Of a stretch of DNA of 34,964 nucleotides, positions 1 to 6,435 are shown piece by piece. Source of the stretch: Rhodovarius lipocyclicus (GTDB lineage: Bacteria; Pseudomonadota; Alphaproteobacteria; Acetobacterales; Acetobacteraceae); NCBI RefSeq assembly GCF_009900765.1, contig NZ_JAAABL010000037.1, forward strand, positions 1 through 34,964, written 5' to 3'. The first letter of the stretch is position 1. Each line of letters starts with the position of its first letter. A program made the translations under genes and the position numbers. The notes below the pieces were generated by a model, which had not been told where the DNA came from, did no database searches, and was given only the letters and a program-made list of their open reading frames with translations.

Positions 1-65
1 TTGCCCAGGCAATGCGGCGACATCTTCGCCCATTGCTCGTCACTCAAAACCAAACGCTGCGTCAT
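1..65 (-). CDS. IS5-family transposase, N-terminal fragment (cut by window start)
   Basis: Reading leftward from an ATG at 63-65, the frame stays open to the window edge and gives about 21 residues beginning MTQRLVLSDEQWAKMSPHC. The pattern LSDEQW, followed by a Pro-His-Cys segment, is the usual N-terminus of IS5-family (IS427-like) transposases, which cut and join the element ends with a DDE active site further downstream. Only the N-terminus is inside the window, so intactness cannot be judged. The short upstream region (66-122) between the start codon and the presumed element end is typical of a compact IS. Confidence 0.6.
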   Translation of the reverse strand, partial: MTQRLVLSDEQWAKMSPHCLG

Positions 66-122
66 CCAAAGCGTGAATCATAAACACACGTCACCAGGAA
101 AGATCTAAATCTCAACAAGCCC
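1..122 (-). mobile_element. Truncated left end of an IS5-type insertion sequence
   Basis: The element enters from outside the window. It holds the first codons of a transposase (1-65) and then about 57 bp of non-coding end. Read on the minus strand, its outer edge starts near 122 with GGGCTTGTTGAGATTTAG, which looks like an IS5-family terminal repeat. It abuts a TA at 123-124, the target dinucleotide used by the IS427 branch of IS5. The local base composition is much more AT-rich than the surrounding genes, as expected for an import. Beyond the TA, the sequence matches an intergenic repeat also found near 18911, so the IS seems to have landed in that repeat. The exact terminus is inferred, because the other end of the IS is not visible. 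Confidence 0.6.
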
Positions 123-123
123 T

Positions 124-207
124 ATAAATATCAATAAGAAACATGTTTCCCAAGGTCAGCGCCAAACTGATGGGGTGCAGGGGCCTTTCGGCTCCTGCCG
201 GGGGTCC
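124..207 (+). repeat. Dispersed intergenic repeat, copy A
   Basis: This stretch aligns with 18911-18993 with only scattered mismatches and one single-base indel. The most conserved part is AACTGATGGGGTGCAGGGGC followed by CTTTCGGCTCCTG. A shorter core copy lies at 12059-12086 and an inverted diverged copy at 18800-18875. All copies are intergenic. The repeat is non-coding: a minus-strand reading of it gives similar peptides at copies A and B only because the DNA is repeated. Copy A is flanked on the left by an IS end and on the right by GC hairpins. Confidence 0.75.
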
Positions 208-226
208 AGGGGGCGGCGCCCCCTGG
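206..226. terminator. GC-rich perfect hairpin 1 downstream of the ABC operon
   Basis: A 9-bp perfect inverted repeat (CCAGGGGGC / GCCCCCTGG) surrounds a 3-base loop. It lies beyond the 3' end of the permease gene, in tandem with a near-identical hairpin at 238-258. There is no T-run, so it is terminator-like or an mRNA 3'-end protector rather than a textbook intrinsic terminator. Confidence 0.45.
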
Positions 227-237
227 TAGCCACTTGT

Positions 238-258
238 CCAGGGGGCGCCGCCCCCTGG
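238..258 (-). terminator. GC-rich perfect hairpin 2, directly after the permease stop codon
   Basis: The same 9-bp stem as at 206-226 (CCAGGGGGC / GCCCCCTGG) with a 3-base GCC loop. It begins at the base next to the permease stop codon (259-261), so it would form at the very 3' end of the operon mRNA. No T-run follows. Confidence 0.5.
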
Positions 259-1008
259 TCACTTCCCCGCCCAATGCACCACCTTCTTTTCCATCACCAG
301 GAACAGCAGGTTCAGCGAGTACCCCAGCGCGCCGGCGATGAAGATCACCCCGTACATCAGCCCGGTTTCGAACAGCATTTGTGCCACGATCACGCGTTGG
401 CCCAGCCCGTCGGTGCTGCCGATGAACATTTCCGCCACCACGATGATGACGAGTGCCAGGGAGATTCCGCTGCGCATCCCCACCAGGATTTGCGGCATGG
501 CTTCCCACAGCATCACGTCCCACAGGATGCGTGCTTCGGAGGCGCCCATGACGCGCGCGGCCAGCACGCGGGTGGGGCGGGCGTTCATCACGCCATAGGC
601 GGCGTTAAACAGGATGACGAGCGCCGCGCCGAAGGCGGCGACCGCGATCTTGGTGCCTTCGCCGACCCCGAACAGGATCAGGAACAGCGGAAACAGCGCG
701 GAGGCGGGGGTGGAGCGGAAGAAGTCCACCACGAATTCCACGGCGCGATAGATGCGCTCCCGCGCGCCGAGGGCCACGCCCAGCGGCACGCCGATGGCGG
801 TGGCGATCAGGAAGGATTGCACGGTGCGCCACACGGTGCGCCAGGTGTCGAACAGCAGCGGGCCGTTGCGGAAGCCCTCGATGGTGTCGCGCAGGGTCTC
901 GGCGGGGCTGGGCAGCAGCACGGGGTCGGCGACCCGCAGCAGCACGGCGGCCCACCAGACGGCGATGAAGCCCAGCGCGCCGAGGATGGGGGGAAGCACG
1001 GCCCTCAT
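259..1008 (-). CDS. ABC transporter permease, nitrate/sulfonate/taurine (SsuC/TauC) type
   Basis: This 249-residue inner-membrane protein has about six hydrophobic segments, starting with one near residues 8-25. An EAA-loop-like stretch around residues 150-172 (VMGASEARILWDVM, then a Pro) is the contact site for the ATPase in BPD_transp_1 permeases. The length and the N-terminal LLPSPAETL segment are typical of SsuC/TauC relatives. The ATG overlaps the end of the ATPase gene by 4 bp, so the two are translationally coupled. It is the last gene of the operon and is followed at once by two GC hairpins. The substrate is not identifiable: this family carries sulfonates, nitrate, and pyrimidine or riboflavin precursors. 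Confidence 0.9.
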   Translation of the reverse strand: MRAVLPPILGALGFIAVWWAAVLLRVADPVLLPSPAETLRDTIEGFRNGPLLFDTWRTVWRTVQSFLIATAIGVPLGVALGARERIYRAVEFVVDFFRSTPASALFPLFLILFGVGEGTKIAVAAFGAALVILFNAAYGVMNARPTRVLAARVMGASEARILWDVMLWEAMPQILVGMRSGISLALVIIVVAEMFIGSTDGLGQRVIVAQMLFETGLMYGVIFIAGALGYSLNLLFLVMEKKVVHWAGK

Positions 1009-1787
1009 GCTTGGGCCACCGAGGCGGTGAACACATCCAGGCAGCGTTTTTTCAGCGCGACGAAGGCGGGGTCGCTCAGCGTGTCGGGCGTGCGGGGCCA
1101 GGGCAGGGGCACGGGCATGTCGTCGGCGATGGTGGTGGGCCGGCGCGTCAGCATCAGCACGCGGTCGGCCAGCGCGATGCTTTCCTCCAGGTCGTGGCTG
1201 ACCAGGATGGTGGTGATGGACAGGCGCTTCAGCACCTCCTGCAACAGGGTGCGCAGGGACAGGGTGGTTTCGTAGTCGAGCGCGGAGAAGGGTTCGTCGA
1301 GGAACAGCACCTCCGGCTCCACCGCCAGCGCGCGCATGACGGAGGCCAGCTGCTGCTGCCCGCCGGAGAGCTCGTAGGGATAGCGGTTCAGGTCGAAGCG
1401 GACGCGGAATTCGGCCTTCAGTTCCTCCAGCCGCGCCTCGATCACGGGCTTGGCCAGGCCCTTGCGCCGCATGGGGTAGCGGATGTTGTCGGCGGTGGTC
1501 ATCCAGGGGAAGGATGCCTCCCGGTAGTTCTGGAAGACGTAGCCGATGCGGGCTTCGCGCGCCGTGCGGCCATCGTACAGGATGGTGCCGCCATCCACCG
1601 GCATCAGCCCCGCGGCCATGTTGATCAGGGTGGATTTGCCGCAGCCATTGGGCCCGAAGATGGACAGGATATCGCCCCGCCGCACATCCAGGTCGAAGCC
1701 TGAATAGACCGGCTGCCCGCCGAAGGCTTTTCGCAACCCCCGAACGGAGAGCGCGGCCTGGCGCGGGGGGATCGGCTCAGAGGTCAC
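1005..1787 (-). CDS. ABC transporter ATP-binding protein, SsuB/TauB type
   Basis: This 260-residue cytoplasmic ATPase energises the adjacent permease. Visible motifs are Walker A GPNGCGKST (residues 45-53), the Q-loop glutamine near 86, the signature LSGGQQQ (140-146), Walker B VLFLDEP (160-166) and the switch histidine in VSHDLEES (near 198). No C-terminal regulatory domain is present, and the length is usual for the family. The start overlaps the 3' end of the upstream binding-protein gene by 11 bp, and its stop overlaps the permease start, so all three are one operon. Confidence 0.93.
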   Translation of the reverse strand: MTSEPIPPRQAALSVRGLRKAFGGQPVYSGFDLDVRRGDILSIFGPNGCGKSTLINMAAGLMPVDGGTILYDGRTAREARIGYVFQNYREASFPWMTTADNIRYPMRRKGLAKPVIEARLEELKAEFRVRFDLNRYPYELSGGQQQLASVMRALAVEPEVLFLDEPFSALDYETTLSLRTLLQEVLKRLSITTILVSHDLEESIALADRVLMLTRRPTTIADDMPVPLPWPRTPDTLSDPAFVALKKRCLDVFTASVAQA

Positions 1788-2733
1788 GGATGAAGCTCTC
1801 GATGTCGATGTTCTGCCGCACCACCCCCTGGCGCACGGCGAAATCGACGAAGCGCTGCATGTCCTGCCGGTCCGACGCGGTGAAGTTCTTCACCATCACA
1901 TAGGCCAGCAGGGGCACGTGCTCGGCCAGCGGCGCGGGCACGTTGATGTGGCTGGTCAGGTATTGGCGCGTGGTGGGGTCGGTGCGGATCAGGGCGATCG
2001 CTTCCTCCCACGCCAGGGCGAAGCGGCGGGCGACATCGGGCTTCTGGTCCAGGAAGCGCTGGGTGAAGCCGGTGCCGGCGGCGAAGGCTTTACCCTCCGG
2101 GCGGCCGAGGATGTATTTGGCGATCACCCCGGTTTCCAGGCGCCGCCACACCCCCGCGCGCTCACCCACCGTGCCGACGGGTTCCAGCGTGTAGGCGGCG
2201 TCGAACTGGCCCGCCTGCACGGCGCCGACATGCACGCCCATGGGCTGCTCGGTCAGGGTGTAGTCGGCCGGCGCCAGGCCCGCGGCCGCCAGCACGCCGC
2301 GCGCGGCCGCCATGTTGGCCGGGCCCGGCGCGCAGGCGATGCGCGCGCCCTTGAGGTCGGCCACCGTGCGCGCGGTGCTGTTCGTGCGCACCACGAACTG
2401 CTCCATCACGTTCTCGGAATTCTGGCCGACCATGGAGAAGAACACCGCGCTGCCGGGGCGGCGCGCGTTGATGTTCGCGGCCTCCAGCGTCACGAGGTTC
2501 GAGGTGCCGTCCGCCTCGCCCGAGACCATGGCCTGCACGATCAGCACCGGGGTCTGCAGCGTCTGCGTCACGCATTCGATGCCGTGTTTGGCGAAGATCC
2601 CGCGCTCGATCGCGGTGTAGTAGGGCAGCACGGACGTCACGTTGAACAGCGCGATGCGCACGCGGTCCAGCGCCTGGGCGCGGATCACCGTTGGCGCGAG
2701 CAGGCTCGCACCCAGAAGGGCTCGGCGGTGCAT
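1777..2733 (-). CDS. ABC substrate-binding protein, NMT1/THI5-like (SBP 1)
   Basis: A 318-residue exported binding protein. The chosen ATG at 2731-2733 gives the signal sequence MHRRALLGASLLAPTVIRAQ with an AGGAG ribosome site about 10 bases upstream; an in-frame ATG further upstream (2781) would lie inside the previous gene. The mature part has the NMT1/SsuA layout: a beta strand (RVRIALFNV), a GIFAKHGIE segment, and an invariant block with APGPANMAAARGVLA. It is a close paralogue of the gene just upstream (2744-3709), sharing long runs such as the NLVTLEAANIN, QPMGVH and AYTLEPVGTVG segments. The ligand is unknown. Confidence 0.88.
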   Translation of the reverse strand: MHRRALLGASLLAPTVIRAQALDRVRIALFNVTSVLPYYTAIERGIFAKHGIECVTQTLQTPVLIVQAMVSGEADGTSNLVTLEAANINARRPGSAVFFSMVGQNSENVMEQFVVRTNSTARTVADLKGARIACAPGPANMAAARGVLAAAGLAPADYTLTEQPMGVHVGAVQAGQFDAAYTLEPVGTVGERAGVWRRLETGVIAKYILGRPEGKAFAAGTGFTQRFLDQKPDVARRFALAWEEAIALIRTDPTTRQYLTSHINVPAPLAEHVPLLAYVMVKNFTASDRQDMQRFVDFAVRQGVVRQNIDIESFIRDL

Positions 2734-2743
2734 GGGGCTTCTC

Positions 2744-3709
2744 CTACAGCGGTCGGATGAAGGTGGAGGCGTCGATGGCACCGCGCAGCACGCCCTGCTG
2801 CACGGCGATGTCGATGAAGCGTTGCAGGTCCTGGCGGTCCTGCGGGGTCATGTCCTTGACCATCGTGTAGGCCAGCAGCGGCACGCTGGCCGCGAGGTCG
2901 GCCGGCGTGTTCAGGTGGCTGGTCAGATAGGACAGGGTGGTGGGGTCGGTGCGGATGGCGGCCAGTGCCTCGGCCCAGGCGGCGGCGAAGCGCGCGGCGA
3001 CCGCGGGCTTTTCCGCCAGATACCGGCCAGAGAAGCCGGCGCCGGCGGCGAAGGCTTTCGCATCCTTGCGGCCCAGCAGGTGGGTGGAGATCACCCCGGC
3101 CTCCAGCAGGCGGAAGGCGCCGGCGCGCTGGCCGACCGTGCCCACCGGTTCCAGCGTATAGGCGGCGTCGAACTGGCCGGACTGCACGCCGCCGATATGC
3201 ACGCCCATGGGCTGTTCCATCAGCGTGTAGTCATTCGGGCCGAGGCCCACGCTGGCCAGCACGCCGCGCGCGGCCGCCATGTTGGCGGGCCCGGGGGCGG
3301 AGGCGATGCGCGCGCCCCGCAGATCCGCCAGGGTGCGCGCCGTGCTGCTGGGGCGGACGACGAACTGTTCCATCCGGAACGCCTCGTTCTGCCCGTTCAG
3401 CGCGAAGTAGATCACGCTGTTGGCGCGGCGCTGGTTGATGTTGGCCGCTTCCAGCGTGACCAGGTTGGAACAAGCATCGGCCTCATTCGCCACCAGCGCC
3501 TGCACGATCAGCGGGTGGGTCTGCAGGGGGATGGTCGTGATCTCGATGCCCTGGCGGGCGAACATCCCGCGCTCCCGCGCGACATAGAAGGGCAGGGCCG
3601 AGGTGACGTCGAACACCGCGACGCGCACGCGCTCCGTGCCCTGGGCCAGGGTGGGCGTGGCCAGGGCGGGCGTGGCGAGGGCGGATGCGAGCAGGGCGCG
3701 GCGCTGCAT
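2744..3709 (-). CDS. ABC substrate-binding protein, NMT1/THI5-like (SBP 2)
   Basis: A 321-residue exported binder. The start at 3707-3709 follows AAGGAG with 7-base spacing and opens a signal peptide (MQRRALLASALATPALATP). The frame stays open further upstream, but that part overlaps the VOC gene and is not coding. It is paralogous along its whole length to SBP 1, which starts 10 bp after its stop. The differences cluster near residues 50-100 (RQGIEITTIPLQTHPL against KHGIECVTQTLQTPVL in SBP 1), so the two may bind related but distinct ligands. Only one permease-ATPase pair is encoded, so both probably feed the same channel. Confidence 0.88.
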   Translation of the reverse strand: MQRRALLASALATPALATPTLAQGTERVRVAVFDVTSALPFYVARERGMFARQGIEITTIPLQTHPLIVQALVANEADACSNLVTLEAANINQRRANSVIYFALNGQNEAFRMEQFVVRPSSTARTLADLRGARIASAPGPANMAAARGVLASVGLGPNDYTLMEQPMGVHIGGVQSGQFDAAYTLEPVGTVGQRAGAFRLLEAGVISTHLLGRKDAKAFAAGAGFSGRYLAEKPAVAARFAAAWAEALAAIRTDPTTLSYLTSHLNTPADLAASVPLLAYTMVKDMTPQDRQDLQRFIDIAVQQGVLRGAIDASTFIRPL

Positions 3710-3720
3710 GGGCGTCTCCT

Positions 3721-4227
3721 TCAGCCGAGTTTCGGGTAGGTGGCGGGGTCGAAGAAGCTGCTGCCCGCGATGTAGCGGCGGCCCCCGCTCATGTCCGGGC
3801 TGGCGCCGGTCTCGGTGCCGCCGTCGAAGGTCAGCTCGCACTGCACGCCGGAGGGGTCGTAGACGAACAGCTGCCACAGGGTGGTGCCGGGCACCAGGAA
3901 CTCCCGCCACGGGAGGCCCGCGGCGCGGAAGCGCGCGATGAAGGCGTGATAGCCCCGGCAGGCGAGCGAGACATGGTCGATGGCCGCGGTGCCCACGGGG
4001 GCGCGGCCATCGGCACCGAGCGCCGGGCCGCCGGCATAGATGTGCATGATGGCCTGCCCGCCCGGCAGCGGCACGCCGAGCCAGGCGCCCGGATAGCCGA
4101 AATCGGGGCGGAACACCTTCGCCAGCCCCAGCACCTGGCAATAGAAATGCTCGGTGGCGGCGAGGTCGTTGGTCTTGATGGCCACATGGAACAGGCCGGC
4201 GACCAGAGGGGGCGTGCTATCGCTCAT
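3721..4227 (-). CDS. VOC (glyoxalase/dioxygenase superfamily) protein
   Basis: A 168-residue cytoplasmic protein with two beta-alpha-beta-beta-beta modules. Candidate metal ligands are His14 (GLFHVAIKTND), His62 (IMHIYAGG), His85 (IDHVSLAC) and Glu131 (VQCELTF), as in VOC metalloenzymes. The start at 4225-4227 (MSDSTPP) is preferred; a longer reading back to 4320 adds only low-complexity residues. It lies 11 bp upstream of SBP 2, inside the transporter operon, so it may act on the imported compound. The family includes isomerases, lyases, extradiol dioxygenases and resistance proteins, and the reaction cannot be told from sequence. Confidence 0.82.
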   Translation of the reverse strand: MSDSTPPLVAGLFHVAIKTNDLAATEHFYCQVLGLAKVFRPDFGYPGAWLGVPLPGGQAIMHIYAGGPALGADGRAPVGTAAIDHVSLACRGYHAFIARFRAAGLPWREFLVPGTTLWQLFVYDPSGVQCELTFDGGTETGASPDMSGGRRYIAGSSFFDPATYPKLG

Positions 4228-4303
4228 GCCCCCGAGTGCAACCGCTTCCGCCCCGCCGGGCAAGGCGAATTTTCCGCCCCGGCGGCGCGAAGCCGGGCAT
4301 GCG

Positions 4304-4333
4304 GGCGGCGCGCTGCCCAAAGCGCGCGCCGCC
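4304..4333 (-). terminator. GC-rich hairpin downstream of the NHL gene
   Basis: A 10-bp perfect inverted repeat (GGCGGCGCGC / GCGCGCCGCC) with a 10-base loop. It lies about 15 bp past the NHL stop codon and 75 bp before the VOC start. There is no T-run. It may end the NHL transcript, in which case the VOC-SBP-ABC genes have their own promoter in the 4228-4303 gap. Confidence 0.4.
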
Positions 4334-4348
4334 TGCCCTGGAAATGGG

Positions 4349-5200
4349 CTAGTTTTTGAGTGGTACTAAACGAGACATGCGGCGGGGGTTAAGTTCCGCC
4401 GTCAAAATCACGCCCTCCGGCGTGATGCAGATGCCGTGCGCCCCATTCAGCACCGCCCTGCCCCGGCCGAGCAACGCGCCCTCGGGCGAATACAGCGACA
4501 GGCGCGGCACCTGGTCGGAGATCAGCAGATTGCCGTCGGCATCGCCCCAGATGTCCATCGGCTTGAACACATCGGTGATGCTGTGCAGCCAGGTGCCGTC
4601 GGGCGCGAAGATCTGCACGCGGTTGTTGTCGCGGTCGGCCACCGCCACCCGGCCATCGGCGATGACCCACACGGCGTGCGGCGCGATGAACTGGCCATTG
4701 CCCGTCCCGCTCTCGCCCCAGCCGCCCTTCGGTGTGCCGCCGGAGGTGAAGACATGCACCCGGTGCCCGGCATAGCCATCGGCGACATAGATGTCGCCAT
4801 TGGCGGCGAAGCCGACATCGCAGGGGGAATTGAACGGCTCGCCGGCATAATGGCGGCGGCCGATGCGGCCCTGTTCCTTGCCGTGGCGGTCGAAGGCGAT
4901 GATCTGGTGCGCGTCGCGGTCCACCACATGCACGATGCCGTCGGGCGAGACGCCCAGCATGTGGCCGTCCGCGACCTCCTTGTGGCCGAACTCGCCTTCG
5001 CGGCGGCCGTCCGGCGACAGCACGATCACGGCCGGGCCCTCCGGGTCCTTGTAGGGGTCGGCGCGCAGCAGCACGAAGATGCGGCCGTCCTTGTCGCAGG
5101 CGACATCGGAAATGCCGCCGGGGCCCGCGGTGTCGCCCCAGTCGCGCTGGATCTCGTAACGCTGGGTGCCCAGCGTGATGAAAAGGGTGTGTCGGGTCAT
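4349..5200 (-). CDS. NHL-repeat beta-propeller protein (peptidyl-hydroxyglycine lyase-like)
   Basis: A protein of 283 residues from the ATG at 5198-5200; an ATG 18 bp upstream is also possible, and neither has a strong ribosome site. It consists of repeated NHL blades of about 45 residues, each with a D-x-x-G-x-I/V-V/Y-V-x-D core: GRIFVLLRAD, GIVHVVDRDAHQIIAFD, GDIYVADGYAGHRVHVF, GRVAVADRDNNRVQIF and GNLLISDQVPRLSLY. This is the fold of peptidyl-alpha-hydroxyglycine alpha-amidating lyase relatives. No signal peptide is visible. It is co-directional with the ABC operon, and such propellers often sit beside bacterial transport and catabolic genes, but its activity is unknown. Confidence 0.8.
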   Translation of the reverse strand: MTRHTLFITLGTQRYEIQRDWGDTAGPGGISDVACDKDGRIFVLLRADPYKDPEGPAVIVLSPDGRREGEFGHKEVADGHMLGVSPDGIVHVVDRDAHQIIAFDRHGKEQGRIGRRHYAGEPFNSPCDVGFAANGDIYVADGYAGHRVHVFTSGGTPKGGWGESGTGNGQFIAPHAVWVIADGRVAVADRDNNRVQIFAPDGTWLHSITDVFKPMDIWGDADGNLLISDQVPRLSLYSPEGALLGRGRAVLNGAHGICITPEGVILTAELNPRRMSRLVPLKN

Positions 5201-5247
5201 GGGGCGGCACTGTGGCATGAGGCGCGCCGGCGTGTCAGGCTCCCTTC

Positions 5248-6042
5248 GTGCACGGAATCATCGCTCATCAACGCTCCACGGGGCGGCTCGAACTGTCATG
5301 GGGCGCCAAGGGGCTGCGAGGGCTGTACCAGCAGGCGCCGCTGCGCGCCCTGTTCCCCCACCCCGAACCCGGCGAACCCGCCACCGCCGCCCTGGTGAAC
5401 GTGGCCGGCGGGCTGGCGGGGGGCGATGCGCTGTCCAGCGCCATCACGCTGGGCGCCGGGGCGCGCCTGACCGTCACCACCCCCGCCGCCGAGAAGATCT
5501 ATCGCAGCCTGGGCCCGGCCAGCCGCATCGCGGCCACGGTGCGGATCGGCGCCGGCGCCCGGCTGGAATGGCTGCCGCAGGAGGTGATCCTGTTCGACGC
5601 CGCGCATCTGGAACGCCGGCAGGATTTCAACCTGGCTGAAGGCGCCGAACTGCTGCTGGCCGAAATGCTGGTGTTCGGCCGCATCGCGCGCGGGGAACGC
5701 TTCACCGAGGGCAGCGTGCTGGACACCTGGCGCCTGCGCGGGCCGCAAGGGCTGCTGTGGGCCGACGCGCTGGCCATGCAGGCCGAGGAACTGGCCGACC
5801 CATTCCGCTTCGGCGGCGCGGAGGCGATGGCGACCGTGCTGCTGGCCATGCCGGGGGCGGAAGCGCATCTGCCGGTGCTGCGCGGGGTGGGGGCCGCGAC
5901 CGTGCCGCGCCCGGGCCTGCTGCTGGGGCGCGCGCTGGGGGATGCGGAAGCGGTGCGGGGGTTCGTGGCACAGGCGGTGATGGGGCTGCGGGAAGCGGCG
6001 TTCGGGCTGGCGCCGGTGCTGCCGAGGCTGTGGCGGTGTTGA
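5248..6042 (+). CDS. ureD: Urease accessory protein UreD (orphan)
   Basis: A 264-residue UreD/UreH-family protein, part of the UreDFG chaperone complex that delivers nickel to apo-urease. Family features visible are the RSTGRLELSW N-terminus, LVNVAGGLAGGD (near residues 49-60), TTPAAEKIYRS, EWLPQEVILFD and the LLLAEMLVFGR stretch. It starts at GTG; the ribosome site is weak. It is divergent from the NHL gene with 47 bp between them. In most genomes ureD opens a ureDABCEFG operon, but here the next gene is rpsO on the opposite strand, so no urease structural gene follows. It could still serve a urease encoded elsewhere. The gene is full length with no disruption. Confidence 0.9.
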   Translation: MHGIIAHQRSTGRLELSWGAKGLRGLYQQAPLRALFPHPEPGEPATAALVNVAGGLAGGDALSSAITLGAGARLTVTTPAAEKIYRSLGPASRIAATVRIGAGARLEWLPQEVILFDAAHLERRQDFNLAEGAELLLAEMLVFGRIARGERFTEGSVLDTWRLRGPQGLLWADALAMQAEELADPFRFGGAEAMATVLLAMPGAEAHLPVLRGVGAATVPRPGLLLGRALGDAEAVRGFVAQAVMGLREAAFGLAPVLPRLWRC

Positions 6043-6063
6043 GCGCGAAAAACCCCAGCACAA

Positions 6064-6097
6064 CAAAAAACCCGCCAAAGCTTTCGCCCGGCGGGTT
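6064..6097 (-). terminator. Intrinsic terminator of rpsO
   Basis: An 8-bp stem AACCCGCC / GGCGGGTT (6069-6076 and 6090-6097) with a 13-base loop. On the minus strand it is followed by a T-run (the AAAAAA at 6065-6070 on the plus strand), giving a textbook Rho-independent terminator about 25 bp after the rpsO stop codon. It lies in the convergent gap with ureD, so its stem may also slow transcription arriving from that side. Confidence 0.85.
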
Positions 6098-6121
6098 CTT
6101 CGCAACGTACAGGGCTAGGCC

Positions 6122-6391
6122 TTAGCGGCGCAGGCCCAGGCGCTGGATCAGGCTCTGGTAGCGAGCCACTTCCTTGCGCTTCACGTAGTCCAGCAGGCCA
6201 CGGCGCTGACCCACCAGCACCAGCAGGCCGCGGCGCGAATGGAAATCCTTCGCGTGCGTCTTCAGGTGTTCGGTGAGGTTGCTGATCCGCTCGGAGAGCA
6301 GGGCGACCTGCACTTCGGGGCTGCCGGTGTCGCCGGGCTTGGTGGCGTATTCGGCGATGAGCGCCGTGCGGCGCTCGGGCGTGATCGACAT
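6122..6391 (-). CDS. rpsO: 30S ribosomal protein S15
   Basis: The 89-residue S15, which binds the 16S rRNA central domain early in small-subunit assembly. Family landmarks are [17 protein letters not shown] (residues 20-36), [19 protein letters not shown] (38-56, with the rRNA-binding HxxDxxSRR pattern) and the C-terminal [21 protein letters not shown]. The length is exactly that usual for the family. The start has AAGGA nine bases upstream. It follows truB by 44 bp, with a stable hairpin in the gap. In many proteobacteria pnp follows rpsO; here a strong terminator and a convergent ureD follow instead. Confidence 0.98.
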   Translation of the reverse strand: MSITPERRTALIAEYATKPGDTGSPEVQVALLSERISNLTEHLKTHAKDFHSRRGLLVLVGQRRGLLDYVKRKEVARYQSLIQRLGLRR

Positions 6392-6411
6392 CGTGCCAAT
6401 CCTTCAGGGTT

Positions 6412-6430
6412 AGGATGCCGGGGGCATCCT
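6412..6430 (-). promoter_or_regulatory. Hairpin in the truB-rpsO gap (rpsO leader)
   Basis: A perfect 8-bp inverted repeat AGGATGCC / GGCATCCT with a 3-base loop, ending about 20 bp upstream of the rpsO start. There is no T-run, so it is unlikely to be a strong terminator. S15 represses its own translation through leader structures in several bacterial lineages, and this element is placed where such a structure, or an RNA-processing site, would be. The function is inferred from position only. Confidence 0.4.
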
Positions 6431-6435
6431 GGTTG

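Noticed and set aside
131-523. Minus-strand frame with a peptide (RSRKAPAPHQFG) shared with another frame at 18755-19039
   Set aside because: The shared peptide is due to the dispersed DNA repeat, not to a conserved protein. There is no ribosome site, and the rest of each frame is unrelated.
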